The notes: generated by a model not told the origin, from the letters alone. Positions 1 through 9,247 are shown, counted from the first letter of the stretch. The stretch is DNA of 64,000 bases from Candidatus Berkiella aquae (GCF_001431295.2 NZ_LKAJ02000003.1:38573-102572); one strand, 5' to 3'. Translations and numbers: made by a program.

Positions 1-114
1 TTATATTCGACCAAAGGCGATGAATTTTCAGCTGTGCAGCAACTGCAAAAGCAAGGATATTCGCTTATTGATGCGGTTAGAACCGTTGCAAAAGAGAAAT
101 TTCATGGTCGTTAA
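1..114 (+). CDS. traC: C-terminal end of TraC-like F-type T4SS ATPase (partial)
   Basis: The window opens inside an ORF that ends with TAA at 112-114. The 37 visible residues include STKGDEFSAVQ and GYSLIDAVRTVA. This resembles the extreme C-terminus of the TraC/VirB4-type assembly ATPase, where the chain ends in a short helical tail. Gene order supports the call, since traC lies a little upstream of traW in F-like operons (trbI, normally between them, is not seen here). The 11-base overlap with the preferred traW start at 104 suggests translational coupling. The Walker motifs lie outside the window, so identification rests on position and tail similarity only. Confidence 0.5.
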   Translation, partial: LYSTKGDEFSAVQQLQKQGYSLIDAVRTVAKEKFHGR

Positions 115-703
115 AACTATATTAGGGTTTTATTTGTTTACCATGCCAGTATATGCATTGGATTTAGGTTCTTTTGGTAAAACTTATCCGATTAGAGAGT
201 TTCCTGCCGATAAATTAATTGAAAATAAGATTAATAGCGTTAATAAAGATGAAAGAATTAGGTTAGAAAATCAATTTTTAGAGATAACCAAGAGCAAGAT
301 CAGTCGACCAACTGCTACTCAGCTGCCAGTTGTTACAAAAAACAATAGCCGTTTATTTAATCCAGCTGTTTATTTTGAAAATTCAGTAAAAGATCATCAA
401 CAGAATGAAGTCATTAAAGCAGGCCAACATGTCAACCCATTAGATTTTGTTAGCTTGACTACGCCACTCGTTTTTTTTGATAGCGATGATTCTATTCAAA
501 AAGAATGGGTGAAGGGCCATTATAAAAATGCCATTTTGATTTTAGTGAAGGGTGAGCCCTTAAAAGTACAAGAAGAATTTCAAAAGAAAGTCTATTTTGA
601 TCAACATGGGAAATTTATAACGCGATTTTCATTAAAAGCTGTTCCAAGCGTTATTACACAGGATGGTAAATTCTTAAGGATCCAAGAATGCGTACCTTCC
701 TGA
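104..703 (+). CDS. traW: TraW, F-type conjugative pilus assembly protein
   Basis: Periplasmic protein needed for pilus assembly in F-type type IV secretion, acting with TraU and TrbC. The ATG at 104 is preferred over the in-frame ATG at 20. It gives a proper signal peptide (MVVKTILGFYLF, then a cleavage region near AYAL-like residues VYALDLG), it overlaps the preceding ORF, and AAAGAGAAA lies just upstream. From this start the protein is 199 aa, close to F TraW. The C-terminal part has the family pattern of a strand, a Phe/Asp-rich turn (LVFFDSDDS) and an ending like KAVPSVITQDGKFLRIQE. Its 3' end overlaps traU by 16 bases. Confidence 0.85.
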   Translation: MVVKTILGFYLFTMPVYALDLGSFGKTYPIREFPADKLIENKINSVNKDERIRLENQFLEITKSKISRPTATQLPVVTKNNSRLFNPAVYFENSVKDHQQNEVIKAGQHVNPLDFVSLTTPLVFFDSDDSIQKEWVKGHYKNAILILVKGEPLKVQEEFQKKVYFDQHGKFITRFSLKAVPSVITQDGKFLRIQECVPS

Positions 704-1656
704 TGGTAGTTATCATTACTTTAGGGCATTGTTCAATAGGGATGGCTGGTACGATCTGTCAGGGAAGATTTTTAAATCCTATTACGGATATTGCTTGGAG
801 ATGCATGTTCCCTTTAACCATAGGTAATGTGCCGGTTTCAAAAGGGAAGAACCCTGATACAGCTAATCCTAAATCACCCATTTGCACCTGTTCAAATCCC
901 ATTCCACGCGTTGGTCTAAGTATTGGCTTTTGGGAGCCCGTACAAATTGTAGACGTGACTCGCACACCGCTTTGTTTTGTCAGCATGGGGGGATTGCAGC
1001 TTTCTGCCCCTGCGAAAGGGGGGCAAATGGGGCCATCCCTAAATGGTAGTAATAAACAAAGCCAATATCATTTGCATTGGTACGATTATCCCTTGTTAAA
1101 GCTACTAGAAATCTTGGTTGATGGTGGCTGTGTTGAAAATTCAGATTTTGATGTTGCGTATTTAACAGAATTTGATCCTACTTGGCAGAACGAGACGCTG
1201 AGTATTGTTTTGAACCCAGAAGCTATTCTATTCGGAAATATTGCCGCACAAGCAGCTTGCAGTGCCGATGCTTTGGCTGCAACAGCTCATACCGGTATTG
1301 ATGCTTTGTTTTGGTGCGCAGGCAGTCAAGGTAGTGTTTATCCCTTTACTTCGTACACGGCAAATCATTACGGTGGCGTGGCAGCGAGTACATCATTAGT
1401 TGAAAAGATGACCTACAAAATGCATAGAGAACTCTTATTGTGGGGTACGGTTGGACAAGAGGGGTTGTGTGGTAAATACCCGATGCCAATTTGGAAAAAA
1501 TCCCAATATCGATATCAGATGGCTTATCCAGTAGCAAGTCAATGCCATCCTTACGGAAGAAGCACGGTTTTATGGGAATCTGGCAAGGAATATCCAGTCA
1601 AAGGGGAGGATTTTGCCTATGTGGTGTGGCGTAAGCGACATTGCTGTGCGTTGTAA
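688..1656 (+). CDS. traU: TraU, F-type conjugation protein
   Basis: Periplasmic protein required for DNA transfer and efficient pilus assembly in F-like systems. An N-terminal signal sequence (MRTFLMVVIITLGHCSIGMAG) is followed by the Cys-rich TraU domain (CQGRFLNPITDIAWRCMFP, PICTCSNPIPRVGLSIGFWEP). About ten cysteines are spread over 322 aa, close to the 330 aa of F TraU, consistent with a disulfide-stabilised periplasmic fold. The gene overlaps traW and its last 38 bases contain the trbC start, so translation is coupled through the block. Confidence 0.92.
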   Translation: MRTFLMVVIITLGHCSIGMAGTICQGRFLNPITDIAWRCMFPLTIGNVPVSKGKNPDTANPKSPICTCSNPIPRVGLSIGFWEPVQIVDVTRTPLCFVSMGGLQLSAPAKGGQMGPSLNGSNKQSQYHLHWYDYPLLKLLEILVDGGCVENSDFDVAYLTEFDPTWQNETLSIVLNPEAILFGNIAAQAACSADALAATAHTGIDALFWCAGSQGSVYPFTSYTANHYGGVAASTSLVEKMTYKMHRELLLWGTVGQEGLCGKYPMPIWKKSQYRYQMAYPVASQCHPYGRSTVLWESGKEYPVKGEDFAYVVWRKRHCCAL

Positions 1657-2056
1657 ACTATTTGTTTTAATTATGATGATGTCAAACAGTTGTTTTGCAC
1701 ATGTTGCGAAAGTATTTATATCTTTTTCGATGCCAGAAATGAGTATTAGGCAATGGCTTCAGCAAGCTGAAAAAGTACATGCGCAAGTGTATTTGCGAGG
1801 ATTTGTCGATAACTCATTTAAGAAAACAATAAATCAAGCAACGTTGGTTATTAAAGATAATTCGCAAGGCTTTTTGTTAGATCCCAAAGAATTTGAGAGG
1901 TATAAAATCGAAAAAGTACCTGCCGTTGTTTTTGTTGATGATAATCAAGAGTCTATAACAGTGTACGGGGATGTTGGGTTGTTACCAGCGGCTCAATTAG
2001 CAGCAACACGTGCTGAATCAAAAGCAGCAAAAGAAGTAATTGAAAAACTTACATAA
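1619..2056 (+). CDS. trbC: TrbC, F-type conjugal transfer periplasmic protein
   Basis: Type-F TrbC, a thioredoxin-fold-like periplasmic protein that works with TraW. I prefer the ATG at 1619: a very strong SD (AAGGGGAGGA at 1601-1610) sits 8 bases upstream, inside the traU coding region. A TTG at 1613 is less likely. The N-terminus gives a signal segment ending near SNSCFAH. The mature part has the family pattern VFISFSMP, then a redox-fold-like strand and a cis-Pro loop region (IEKVPAVVFVDD). No CXXC is present. The stop TAA overlaps the traN ATG (TAATG). Confidence 0.85.
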   Translation: MWCGVSDIAVRCKLFVLIMMMSNSCFAHVAKVFISFSMPEMSIRQWLQQAEKVHAQVYLRGFVDNSFKKTINQATLVIKDNSQGFLLDPKEFERYKIEKVPAVVFVDDNQESITVYGDVGLLPAAQLAATRAESKAAKEVIEKLT

Positions 2057-3759
2057 TGAAAAAACAGATATTATTAGCATTTATTATGATGACAAATATG
2101 ACCCAAGCAAACGCATTGCAAAGTTCTCAGAAAACTGTGAATGAATTAGGCATATTCTTGACATCAAACCACACTCAGGCAGAAGAATATGCAAGAGAGC
2201 TGCAAGAAAAGAATCCCTTTAGAGCGCCAGATGAAAAGTCATTGTCTGAAAAAGGTATAACTGAATTTCAAAACCAAGAAATAGGTCAATTTGTCAATCA
2301 ACAAAGATTTCAAAATCCAGCGTGGGTTATTGGCGATAAAGATAGATTATGGGAAAGAGAGCAAGGGAACTTAAGTTGTCATCTGTCTTATCATCAGGAA
2401 ACTTGTATAGAAGATACCCAAGTTATGGATGGCTGTATTGAATATTTGATGGTTGATGTTGAGCAACCTTCCAAAGAAACATTTGATCTAGAAATTTATA
2501 CTTCCAGTTATGCAGAAAAGAAGACTACATTTTACATTGATCTCAAAAAAGGCATCTTGACTGCCCAAAATGATGCTAATAGTGCTCATGGCTGGAGTAA
2601 TCCGCCTTTAGCATCATATGATTGTCAAAGACTTAGTTTTGCGCATGTAGGATATAGTGCATTTTATGATGCGACAATTGGTGGAAGCTTCCAAACAGAA
2701 GATGTTGTTTATGATGCACCCACAACGCCGACATGTTCAAATGGCTTAACAACTTCCTTTAGCATTAGCCAAACTCATCACAAGAAGAATAAATGGAAAA
2801 ATAGGGGAGTAAAGCATTTATTCAAAGTAACATACCTGCCACCTTTAGTTTTGCATGATCATTGGACTCAAAATTGTATGAGCAAAGTTAAGGCACCAAA
2901 AGGTTGTAATTCAAATAGCATTTGTCTTGAAGGTCCCAGTAAGAAAAATATAAGCGGCGTTGAAGTTTTGCGAGACTGTTGGAAGCGAAAGATAGTGTTT
3001 CATTGTTCACCATCAGTTTCGCAATGCCAGGCTTTAAGGGCTAAAGGTTGTGAGCAAGTAAAAATCGAATGTATTAAAAAAGAAGACGATATGGGATGCA
3101 CCCAGCAAGAGATCACTTTCAAATGCCCAAAATCAAGTTGTGCAACTAAGAAAGAACACATAGACGCCTATTGCAAGGAGGGCGATTGCTTTGGACCCCA
3201 ACAGGAGGCTCTAGGAAGCTTTGAAGAAGCGATTTCTCATTTAACTGGGGTTACTGCTGCTGGGCATGATGTGAATACAAACCAAATCTTTAAAGGGCAG
3301 GCAATGGCTTGCCGTAAATTTGGCATTGAGTTTAGCAACTGTTGCCAAGATAAGGGCTGGGGCCAGGATTTACATTTAACGTCATGTAAGGAAGAAGAAA
3401 AGCTATTAGGGATGGCAAAGGAGGCTAAACGCGTAATTGAAGTAGGAGAGTATTGTGATTCGAAAATAGTTGGTGAATGTGTTGAAAAGAAAAAAAGTTA
3501 CTGTGTTTATCCTTCTAAACTTGCGAGAATAATCCAGCAAGGTGCTATAAATCAGTTGGGAAGATCGCTTGGTGAGCCAGACAATCCTGTATGTTTACCG
3601 CTAACCCCGCAAGATTTACAGACCCTTGATTGGAATAAAATAGATTTTTCTGAGATTTATGTAGAGATCAGAAACAAGACTATACTGCCAAATGAACAGG
3701 ATTTGTCTAAAAAAATTCACCAAGCAGTTAATTCGCATTTGATTAAGGAAAATGAATGA
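2056..3759 (+). CDS. traN: TraN, mating-pair stabilisation outer-membrane protein
   Basis: TraN is a large Cys-rich outer-membrane protein that contacts the recipient cell and stabilises mating pairs. The 567-aa product has a signal peptide (MKKQILLAFIMM to about TQANA) and some 30 cysteines, mostly in the middle and C-terminal half (for example KGCNSNSICLEGPS, CCQDKGWGQDLHLTSC, CVEKKKSYCVYPSKLARIIQQGAINQLG), the usual TraN C-terminal signature. The start overlaps the trbC stop by one base and the stop overlaps the next gene by 4 bases. The receptor-binding central part is normally the variable region, so recipient specificity cannot be read here. Confidence 0.9.
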   Translation: MKKQILLAFIMMTNMTQANALQSSQKTVNELGIFLTSNHTQAEEYARELQEKNPFRAPDEKSLSEKGITEFQNQEIGQFVNQQRFQNPAWVIGDKDRLWEREQGNLSCHLSYHQETCIEDTQVMDGCIEYLMVDVEQPSKETFDLEIYTSSYAEKKTTFYIDLKKGILTAQNDANSAHGWSNPPLASYDCQRLSFAHVGYSAFYDATIGGSFQTEDVVYDAPTTPTCSNGLTTSFSISQTHHKKNKWKNRGVKHLFKVTYLPPLVLHDHWTQNCMSKVKAPKGCNSNSICLEGPSKKNISGVEVLRDCWKRKIVFHCSPSVSQCQALRAKGCEQVKIECIKKEDDMGCTQQEITFKCPKSSCATKKEHIDAYCKEGDCFGPQQEALGSFEEAISHLTGVTAAGHDVNTNQIFKGQAMACRKFGIEFSNCCQDKGWGQDLHLTSCKEEEKLLGMAKEAKRVIEVGEYCDSKIVGECVEKKKSYCVYPSKLARIIQQGAINQLGRSLGEPDNPVCLPLTPQDLQTLDWNKIDFSEIYVEIRNKTILPNEQDLSKKIHQAVNSHLIKENE

Positions 3760-4394
3760 TGAATACAAAACTAGCTCTTTTTTTCAGCGCCATGGCTTTG
3801 ATGAGCTTCAATTGTCAAGGTAAAGAGTATATAGGCATCGATTTGGGAAAAACTACCTTTGATGATGTTAAACAAAAGCTAGATCAAGCACATATAAAAT
3901 ATACGGTCAAATTTGATAAAGATGACAATGGGAAAGATATATTAGATCTACCTACACTTTCGTTTAAACAATTCCCAGATTGGCAAAAGCATGGAAAGTT
4001 TGTTGAAGGAGAAATGCATTTTATCAACGGGAAAGTTGATTCATTTTCTGCTTCGTGGGAAGAAGGCAAAGAACCTCTCTTATTTAGAAATTTATGCGCT
4101 GGTTTTTCAAAAAAATATGACACTCTTCGCTATCCTACCACCAATGGTAATGACTGGGATAACGTTAGATATGGAACATTTAAAGATGAGAGCAATGTTC
4201 TGATAGATTTACAAACAAAGCAGCTTTGGCGTAACAAACTTAAACCTTTAAATTGGCATTATATCACTACTGTAGCTTATAAAGATGTCAATATGAGTGA
4301 AGATAAAAAGAAGCTAATTGAAGATAAAAACAAGCTTGTGGAAGAAGTTAAAAGAACCCATGATCCCGATCTTAAATTTGCTCAAGAATTCTAG
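3756..4394 (+). CDS. Unrecognised secreted protein inside the tra operon (212 aa)
   Basis: I do not recognise this family. The start ATG overlaps the traN stop (ATGA). The product has a hydrophobic signal sequence (KLALFFSAMALMSFNC) and then a Lys/Asp-rich soluble domain with strand-like stretches (GEMHFINGKVDSFSASW) and a charged C-terminal helix rich in Lys/Glu (SEDKKKLIEDKNKLVEEV). A Cys follows the hydrophobic core, but the preceding residues (SFN) are not a good lipobox. In F-like operons this slot between traN and traF holds small accessory genes such as trbE, which this does not resemble. Its place in the overlapping gene chain implies a periplasmic role in the transfer apparatus, by inference only. 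Confidence 0.6.
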   Translation: MMNTKLALFFSAMALMSFNCQGKEYIGIDLGKTTFDDVKQKLDQAHIKYTVKFDKDDNGKDILDLPTLSFKQFPDWQKHGKFVEGEMHFINGKVDSFSASWEEGKEPLLFRNLCAGFSKKYDTLRYPTTNGNDWDNVRYGTFKDESNVLIDLQTKQLWRNKLKPLNWHYITTVAYKDVNMSEDKKKLIEDKNKLVEEVKRTHDPDLKFAQEF

Positions 4395-5163
4395 CTTATA
4401 CCTTTTCGGTGTAATGCTGATTTCTGCCTCATCTTTCGCTGAGGCAGGATATTATGAATCACATGCACATGGCTGGCATTGGTATGAATCATCAAAAGAG
4501 GATGACAAGGGCAAAGTGATATCAGAATTATCTACCTTGTCTCCACTTGAAACAATAGAGAACATTAAAAATGAGATTGAAACAAAACGTGCTAAAGCAC
4601 TTTTGGAACCAAATGAAAAAAACGTATATGAATATATAAAAACACAAGAATTATGGACAGATCAGGCTGAAAAGTTTTCAAAAACATGGCAATGGGTCAT
4701 TGCTAAACATCCCGAGTTAAACTACTCCCTACGTTTTCCAACAAGCGAACTGGCAAAGCAAGTTAAGCAAAAAGAAAATTCTCAAGTAATTAACATGGCT
4801 ATCAGTGATATTGCGCAAAATTACGGAATTTTCTACTTTTATAAGTCAAGTTGTCCATATTGCGAAAGGTTTTCGCCCATATTAAGGACTTTTGGTGACA
4901 GATACAAAATAAAAATATTAGCAATTAGCTTAGATGGCAAGGCAACAAAAGGGTTTAACATATTTAAATCTGATAACGGAATTGCTGAAAAATGGGGTAT
5001 CATCCAGGTGCCTGCAATTTATGCAGTGTCCCCGTTACAAGATGAAGTTATCCCGATTGCATTTGGTTTGATTAGTCGAAGTGAGCTTGAACAAAGATTC
5101 TTATTATTTTATGAAAATTTAAAGGGGAGAGAGCATGCTACGCTACGTACTGTTAATCATTAG
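4360..5163 (+). CDS. traF: TraF, thioredoxin-fold pilus assembly protein with CPYC
   Basis: Periplasmic TraF, needed for pilus assembly. The ATG at 4360 is the likely start: it gives a signal peptide (LYLFGVMLISASSFAEA) and a 267-aa product, near the F TraF length. An earlier in-frame ATG at 4318 would add 14 residues and a longer overlap with the previous gene. The C-terminal domain is thioredoxin-like with a full SSCPYCERF active-site motif (CXXC about residues 165-168) and a downstream cis-Pro region (QVPAIYAV). F-plasmid TraF is described as lacking the CXXC, with TrbB supplying thiol chemistry there. No trbB is visible in this part of the operon, so this TraF may combine both roles (inference). 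Confidence 0.88.
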   Translation: MIPILNLLKNSSLYLFGVMLISASSFAEAGYYESHAHGWHWYESSKEDDKGKVISELSTLSPLETIENIKNEIETKRAKALLEPNEKNVYEYIKTQELWTDQAEKFSKTWQWVIAKHPELNYSLRFPTSELAKQVKQKENSQVINMAISDIAQNYGIFYFYKSSCPYCERFSPILRTFGDRYKIKILAISLDGKATKGFNIFKSDNGIAEKWGIIQVPAIYAVSPLQDEVIPIAFGLISRSELEQRFLLFYENLKGREHATLRTVNH

Positions 5164-6493
5164 CGTTTGCTTATGTTCTGCTTCTAATGCTTCTTTGGAG
5201 CATGAGCTTGAAAAGTTTTTTGATAGCTATGCTGAAATCAATAATGTATCTGGTCCAAATGCTTATAAAGGACAAAGCGCAGGATATTATACGGGGGGTT
5301 CAATTTATGCTAGAACCCCTCCTCGTATTATTCATCCTGTATCAATGCAATTACCAAATTATAGTGCAGGATGCGGAGGGATAGATCTATTTACCGGTGG
5401 GTTTTCATATATTAATTCAGATCAATTGGTGAATATGATGCGCAACATTGGTAATAACGCACAATCACTAGCTTTTGCCATTGGACTAAAAACAGTAATG
5501 CCAATGTTGGCGAATGAGGTGGAACAATTAAATCAATGGGCTCAAAATATTAATCAATTCAATATTAATAGTTGTGAAACCGCTGCAATGGGATTGGGAA
5601 TGATTTGGCCGCAAACAGAAGCGACACAAGATGTTTTATGCCGAGCTAATGCAAATCAAAATGGTGAGTCATCGTCATATTTTGATTCTCGGGTTCATTG
5701 CAGTGCTAAAGGTAATTCTTCATCTAAATCAAATGCTAATAATCCAATCACTAACCTTAATATGGCATGGAAAGCGATTAAAAATTCACAAATATTTGGC
5801 AATGATAATGAATTTGCTGAATTTATGATGTCTTTATCTGGCACAATTATTTTTTCGAGGAATGAAAATGGCAATTTGAGCATTTTAGATTTGCCATCAT
5901 TATCAACGCATAGCAATCTACTGCAAGCCATAGTTTATGGTGGAGATGCTACAGTTTATGCATGTGATACCTATGAGAAAAACGGCTGCTTACGACCTAA
6001 ATTAAAACCATTAAAAATAAGTTCAAGCAAGGCATTAGGTGTAAAAATTACGCAAGCGCTTAATGAAATGGTTTATGCAATGGAGCACGACGAAGAACTA
6101 AAGCCTTCACATAAGGCATTATTAAATACGACTTCAATCCCTGTTTATCGAATTCTAAATGTGTATACGACTTATGCACCAGCAACCAAGCTTATGGATA
6201 TTCATTATTATAGTGAATTAATTGCATTTGATTTGCTCTATGCTTTTTTAGTTGAAAATATCAAAGCCGTTGAAGAAATATCGCGCTCTGAGCATGATTT
6301 AGGGAAAATAGGAGGTGATTTTTTCGTTAAGATGCAAAAAGCCAGAGAGCAGGTGGATCGTGAAAGAGCAAAGTCAGCTGAGCAAGCCAATCAAGTTCTT
6401 TCTTTGATTGAAAAAGCGAAAAATGTCGAAAAAGAAATTGCAAGCCAATATGCTTCGGGCATGAAAAATTCATCAAATGTAATTCAGCGGTAG
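5135..6493 (+). CDS. traH: TraH, F-type conjugation protein
   Basis: TraH is a periplasmic/outer-membrane-associated protein required for pilus assembly and mating. The 452-aa product starts with a signal peptide (MLRYVLLIISVCLCSASNA) and shows the family hallmarks: the N-terminal region with GYYTGGSIYARTP and NYSAGCGGIDLFTGGFS, and a helical C-terminal region (Glu/Lys-rich, coiled-coil-like, about residues 375-440). Start and length agree with F TraH (about 458 aa). It overlaps traF by 29 bases, with GGGGAGAGAG just upstream of the ATG as SD. Confidence 0.92.
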   Translation: MLRYVLLIISVCLCSASNASLEHELEKFFDSYAEINNVSGPNAYKGQSAGYYTGGSIYARTPPRIIHPVSMQLPNYSAGCGGIDLFTGGFSYINSDQLVNMMRNIGNNAQSLAFAIGLKTVMPMLANEVEQLNQWAQNINQFNINSCETAAMGLGMIWPQTEATQDVLCRANANQNGESSSYFDSRVHCSAKGNSSSKSNANNPITNLNMAWKAIKNSQIFGNDNEFAEFMMSLSGTIIFSRNENGNLSILDLPSLSTHSNLLQAIVYGGDATVYACDTYEKNGCLRPKLKPLKISSSKALGVKITQALNEMVYAMEHDEELKPSHKALLNTTSIPVYRILNVYTTYAPATKLMDIHYYSELIAFDLLYAFLVENIKAVEEISRSEHDLGKIGGDFFVKMQKAREQVDRERAKSAEQANQVLSLIEKAKNVEKEIASQYASGMKNSSNVIQR

Positions 6494-6500
6494 GTGCATT

Positions 6501-9062
6501 ATGGCATTTGAGATTATCACATATGGAGCGGGCCCTTACTTAGATAATGTATTTAATGGGATTGCAGGCATCGCTAAAAGCGATGACTATGGCACTATAT
6601 TAAATTTTGCAGTTCTTTTTGCTGTAGTTGCCGTGGCTTATTATTCAATTCTCAAAGGTAATGTTGTAATCCTCTCGAAATGGTTTTTAGGTTATACCTT
6701 GGCATATTCTTTATTATTTGTTCCAAAAGCGGAGATCGTTATCATTGATAGAATTTACGGTGATACCCCAAGGATTGTTAAGAATGTACCTTTTGGTGTT
6801 GCCAGTGTGGCGCATTTTAGCAGCCATATAGGTGATGCAATTACTCGGCTTTTTGAATCGGCTTTTTCAGCACCTGACGACGTAAAATATCATCGCACTG
6901 GCATGATGATGGCTTCGACAATGATAGAAAAAACAGCGTTTATGCCTATTACTGATGAAAAGTTTTCAAAGAATATGCGTAATTTTATTCATCAGTGTGT
7001 TGTTTTTGAAGCTATCAGGGGTAAAAAGTATACAATTGATGATTTGAAAAAAAGTAATGATATTTGGGGATTGGTGAGTAAAAATGCATCAAAAGCGCAT
7101 GCTTTCCCCTATAACAATGAAATTATCACCTGCTATACCGGTGCGCAAACCCTCTCAAAGGAATGGGATGAACAGATCCGCAAGGTTAAATCTATCTATA
7201 GCAATCGTTATTATCGAAGTGCCGACACCTCACAGATAGCTAGTGGTCTTTTTCTATCGCATTTACCTGGAGCATACAACTATCTATTAGGGATTTCTCG
7301 AACAGCGGAAGAAATATTGCACCAACAGTTGATGATGCAGTCAATTATAGATGGCGTAGATTCATTTGCTTCAGAAACAGGTTCAGCAGCCGCTTTACAA
7401 CAATTTGCTGCTTCTCGTGCGAAAATTCAGCAACATGCTTCTTATACTATTGTAGGGCAGCTTGCACTTGAAAAGCTTCCTTTGATGCGAGCGATCTTTG
7501 AGTGTTTATTGTATGGCATTTTTCCCATCGTATTTTTGCTGATATTGCTACCACAAGGTGGCAGTATCTGTTTGTTATATATCAAATCGCTTTTCTGGGT
7601 GCATTCCTGGGGACCGATATTTGCTTTATTGAACGTGTTCTTTAGCTATGCAGCTAAAATTGCCACAGTTTCGGCTGCAACGACTTCTGGCGGGGTGGGA
7701 ATTTGCCTTGATACGTTACCTGGGATTTATGATGTTAATGCGAAGATTGCCGCTTTTGCTGGATTTATGTCTTCCTTTATTCCAATCTTGACCTGGAGCA
7801 TATTTAAAAATGGTCCAGGCGTTTTAGCAAATATGTCTGCTAGTTTGTTTGGGATTAATCAATCTTCAGCTATGGCGGCAGCAGAAGAGGCCACTACGGG
7901 TAATTTACGATACGGAAATACTGATATTAACAATCATTCATTTAATAACTTAAATGCTAATAAATATGATACAAACGCCTCTTACAGTGCTGGCGCATTT
8001 AGAATGCAGAGCACTGATATGGTTCATTATACTTCTGCGCCATCAGGAGAAATAATTGCAGATAGTAGCGGAGCTATTTCTCGTATGGGAACACATATTA
8101 ATGAAGCTGAAACTATGCGTATGATTACGGGTCAGCAAAGCACTATTTCACAGCAAATTGCATCCCAGCAACAAGTTTCATTCGAAGAAAGAGCAGCAGC
8201 TTCTCTCGCTGCTACTGCTGTACTTGGTAAACATTTAAGCGAGGAAACGTCATCAAGTACCAGTTTTAGTACTAATGAAGCAAATGCAATTGCTGAATAT
8301 TCAAAAAATTCGCATGAGCAGGTTGCAAGGCAAGCGCACTCAGAGGGAAAGAGTGATGTAATGGGGGATCAAAAGTCTTTAACCAAATTTATACGAGGCA
8401 GTGTGGGGGTTGGCGGCAGTGGATTACTTGGGATAAAGGGGATGATTGATTTAGGGGCAGAGGCTAATAGCAGAAGTTACCACGATCAAAGTACATCTGT
8501 TAGTGATCAGGTGAGTAATGACTTATCGGATTCTTCAGGACAGGGTCGTTCGCAGGAAAGCTCTTTCAGAGTGCTTGCAGAAGAATTACAGCGAAGAGGG
8601 GATAGCTATGGGGCAAATCTTGCTTATAGGGCAGATGCAGCCTTTCAAGAGGCCCATTCTTCCGCAATTTCGTGGCAACAGTCAGTAGGTGAATCACAAG
8701 CATGGGGTGAGCTTGCTTCCCAACAAAAAGAATTGTCTTCTAGTGCCAGCTTTAATTGGGATCAAGAGTTGCTAACGCGGGTTGCCAAAATGCCTGCGCC
8801 TGGTGCTAATGAACCCATGGGTGAAATGCAAGCAGCTCAGGTGCTCAATAATCCTCATTTAGCAAATGAGTACTCAGCAAAAGCCATTAAAGAAATGTTG
8901 GATGAGAAAGTTAAAGCTCGAGTACAAGGGATCAACATAAACCAAGAAAAAGGAAAGCTAGATACGATGTATCAGCAAAAGAAAGTGAATTTAAAAGATG
9001 ATTTTCAACAAAATGCGAATAAAATTAAGAATGACTATGAAGAATTAACAGAGGTTCTTTAA
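6501..9062 (+). CDS. traG: TraG, mating-pair stabilisation/entry-exclusion inner-membrane protein
   Basis: TraG of F-type systems: N-terminal membrane domain for pilus assembly and a long periplasmic C-terminal region for mating-pair stabilisation. The 853-aa product has the typical N-terminus (MAFEIITYGAGPYLDNVFN), membrane segments near residues 35-75 and 330-440, then a hydrophilic Ser/Ala/Gln-rich tail (about residues 455-853) with helical, coiled-coil-like repeats. It is somewhat shorter than F TraG (938 aa), with the difference in the variable C-terminal part. An SD (GGTAGGTG) precedes the ATG, 7 bases after traH. It is the last gene of the tra operon visible here. Confidence 0.9.
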   Translation: MAFEIITYGAGPYLDNVFNGIAGIAKSDDYGTILNFAVLFAVVAVAYYSILKGNVVILSKWFLGYTLAYSLLFVPKAEIVIIDRIYGDTPRIVKNVPFGVASVAHFSSHIGDAITRLFESAFSAPDDVKYHRTGMMMASTMIEKTAFMPITDEKFSKNMRNFIHQCVVFEAIRGKKYTIDDLKKSNDIWGLVSKNASKAHAFPYNNEIITCYTGAQTLSKEWDEQIRKVKSIYSNRYYRSADTSQIASGLFLSHLPGAYNYLLGISRTAEEILHQQLMMQSIIDGVDSFASETGSAAALQQFAASRAKIQQHASYTIVGQLALEKLPLMRAIFECLLYGIFPIVFLLILLPQGGSICLLYIKSLFWVHSWGPIFALLNVFFSYAAKIATVSAATTSGGVGICLDTLPGIYDVNAKIAAFAGFMSSFIPILTWSIFKNGPGVLANMSASLFGINQSSAMAAAEEATTGNLRYGNTDINNHSFNNLNANKYDTNASYSAGAFRMQSTDMVHYTSAPSGEIIADSSGAISRMGTHINEAETMRMITGQQSTISQQIASQQQVSFEERAAASLAATAVLGKHLSEETSSSTSFSTNEANAIAEYSKNSHEQVARQAHSEGKSDVMGDQKSLTKFIRGSVGVGGSGLLGIKGMIDLGAEANSRSYHDQSTSVSDQVSNDLSDSSGQGRSQESSFRVLAEELQRRGDSYGANLAYRADAAFQEAHSSAISWQQSVGESQAWGELASQQKELSSSASFNWDQELLTRVAKMPAPGANEPMGEMQAAQVLNNPHLANEYSAKAIKEMLDEKVKARVQGININQEKGKLDTMYQQKKVNLKDDFQQNANKIKNDYEELTEVL

Positions 9063-9098
9063 TAAGACAGCATAAATCAATAAAATTTGGGATTTCAT

Positions 9099-9125
9099 AA
9101 TTTCCGAAGCACTGATTCGGAAATT
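9099..9125 (+). terminator. Hairpin after traG, possible terminator
   Basis: Perfect 10-bp inverted repeat with arms 9099-9108 and 9116-9125 around a 7-base loop, 37 bases past the traG stop. The stem has only four G-C pairs and is followed by a very short T run, so it would be a weak intrinsic terminator. The location fits the end of the tra operon. Confidence 0.4.
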
Positions 9126-9210
9126 TGAATTGGCCAAGATATTCGCGATGCAATAGCAGAATTTTAGCAAACTAGGGATCAGCAATTGCGTGTATATGCT
9201 GCACAAAATT

Positions 9211-9247
9211 TAATTAGGCAAGTCCCTAATAGGGAACTGCCTAATTA
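9211..9247. repeat. Long interrupted palindrome between traG and the ATPase gene
   Basis: Arms TAATTAGGCA (9211-9220) and TGCCTAATTA (9238-9247) are perfect reverse complements. Inside them, TCCCT/AGGGA pair again around a 3-base loop, leaving a 2x2 internal loop, so 15 pairs in all. No long T tract follows on +, which argues for a structural or protein-binding element rather than a strong terminator. Function not known. Confidence 0.5.

Noticed and set aside
759..986. Minus-strand ORF inside traU
   Set aside because: Antisense shadow of a well-identified gene, without SD or family pattern.
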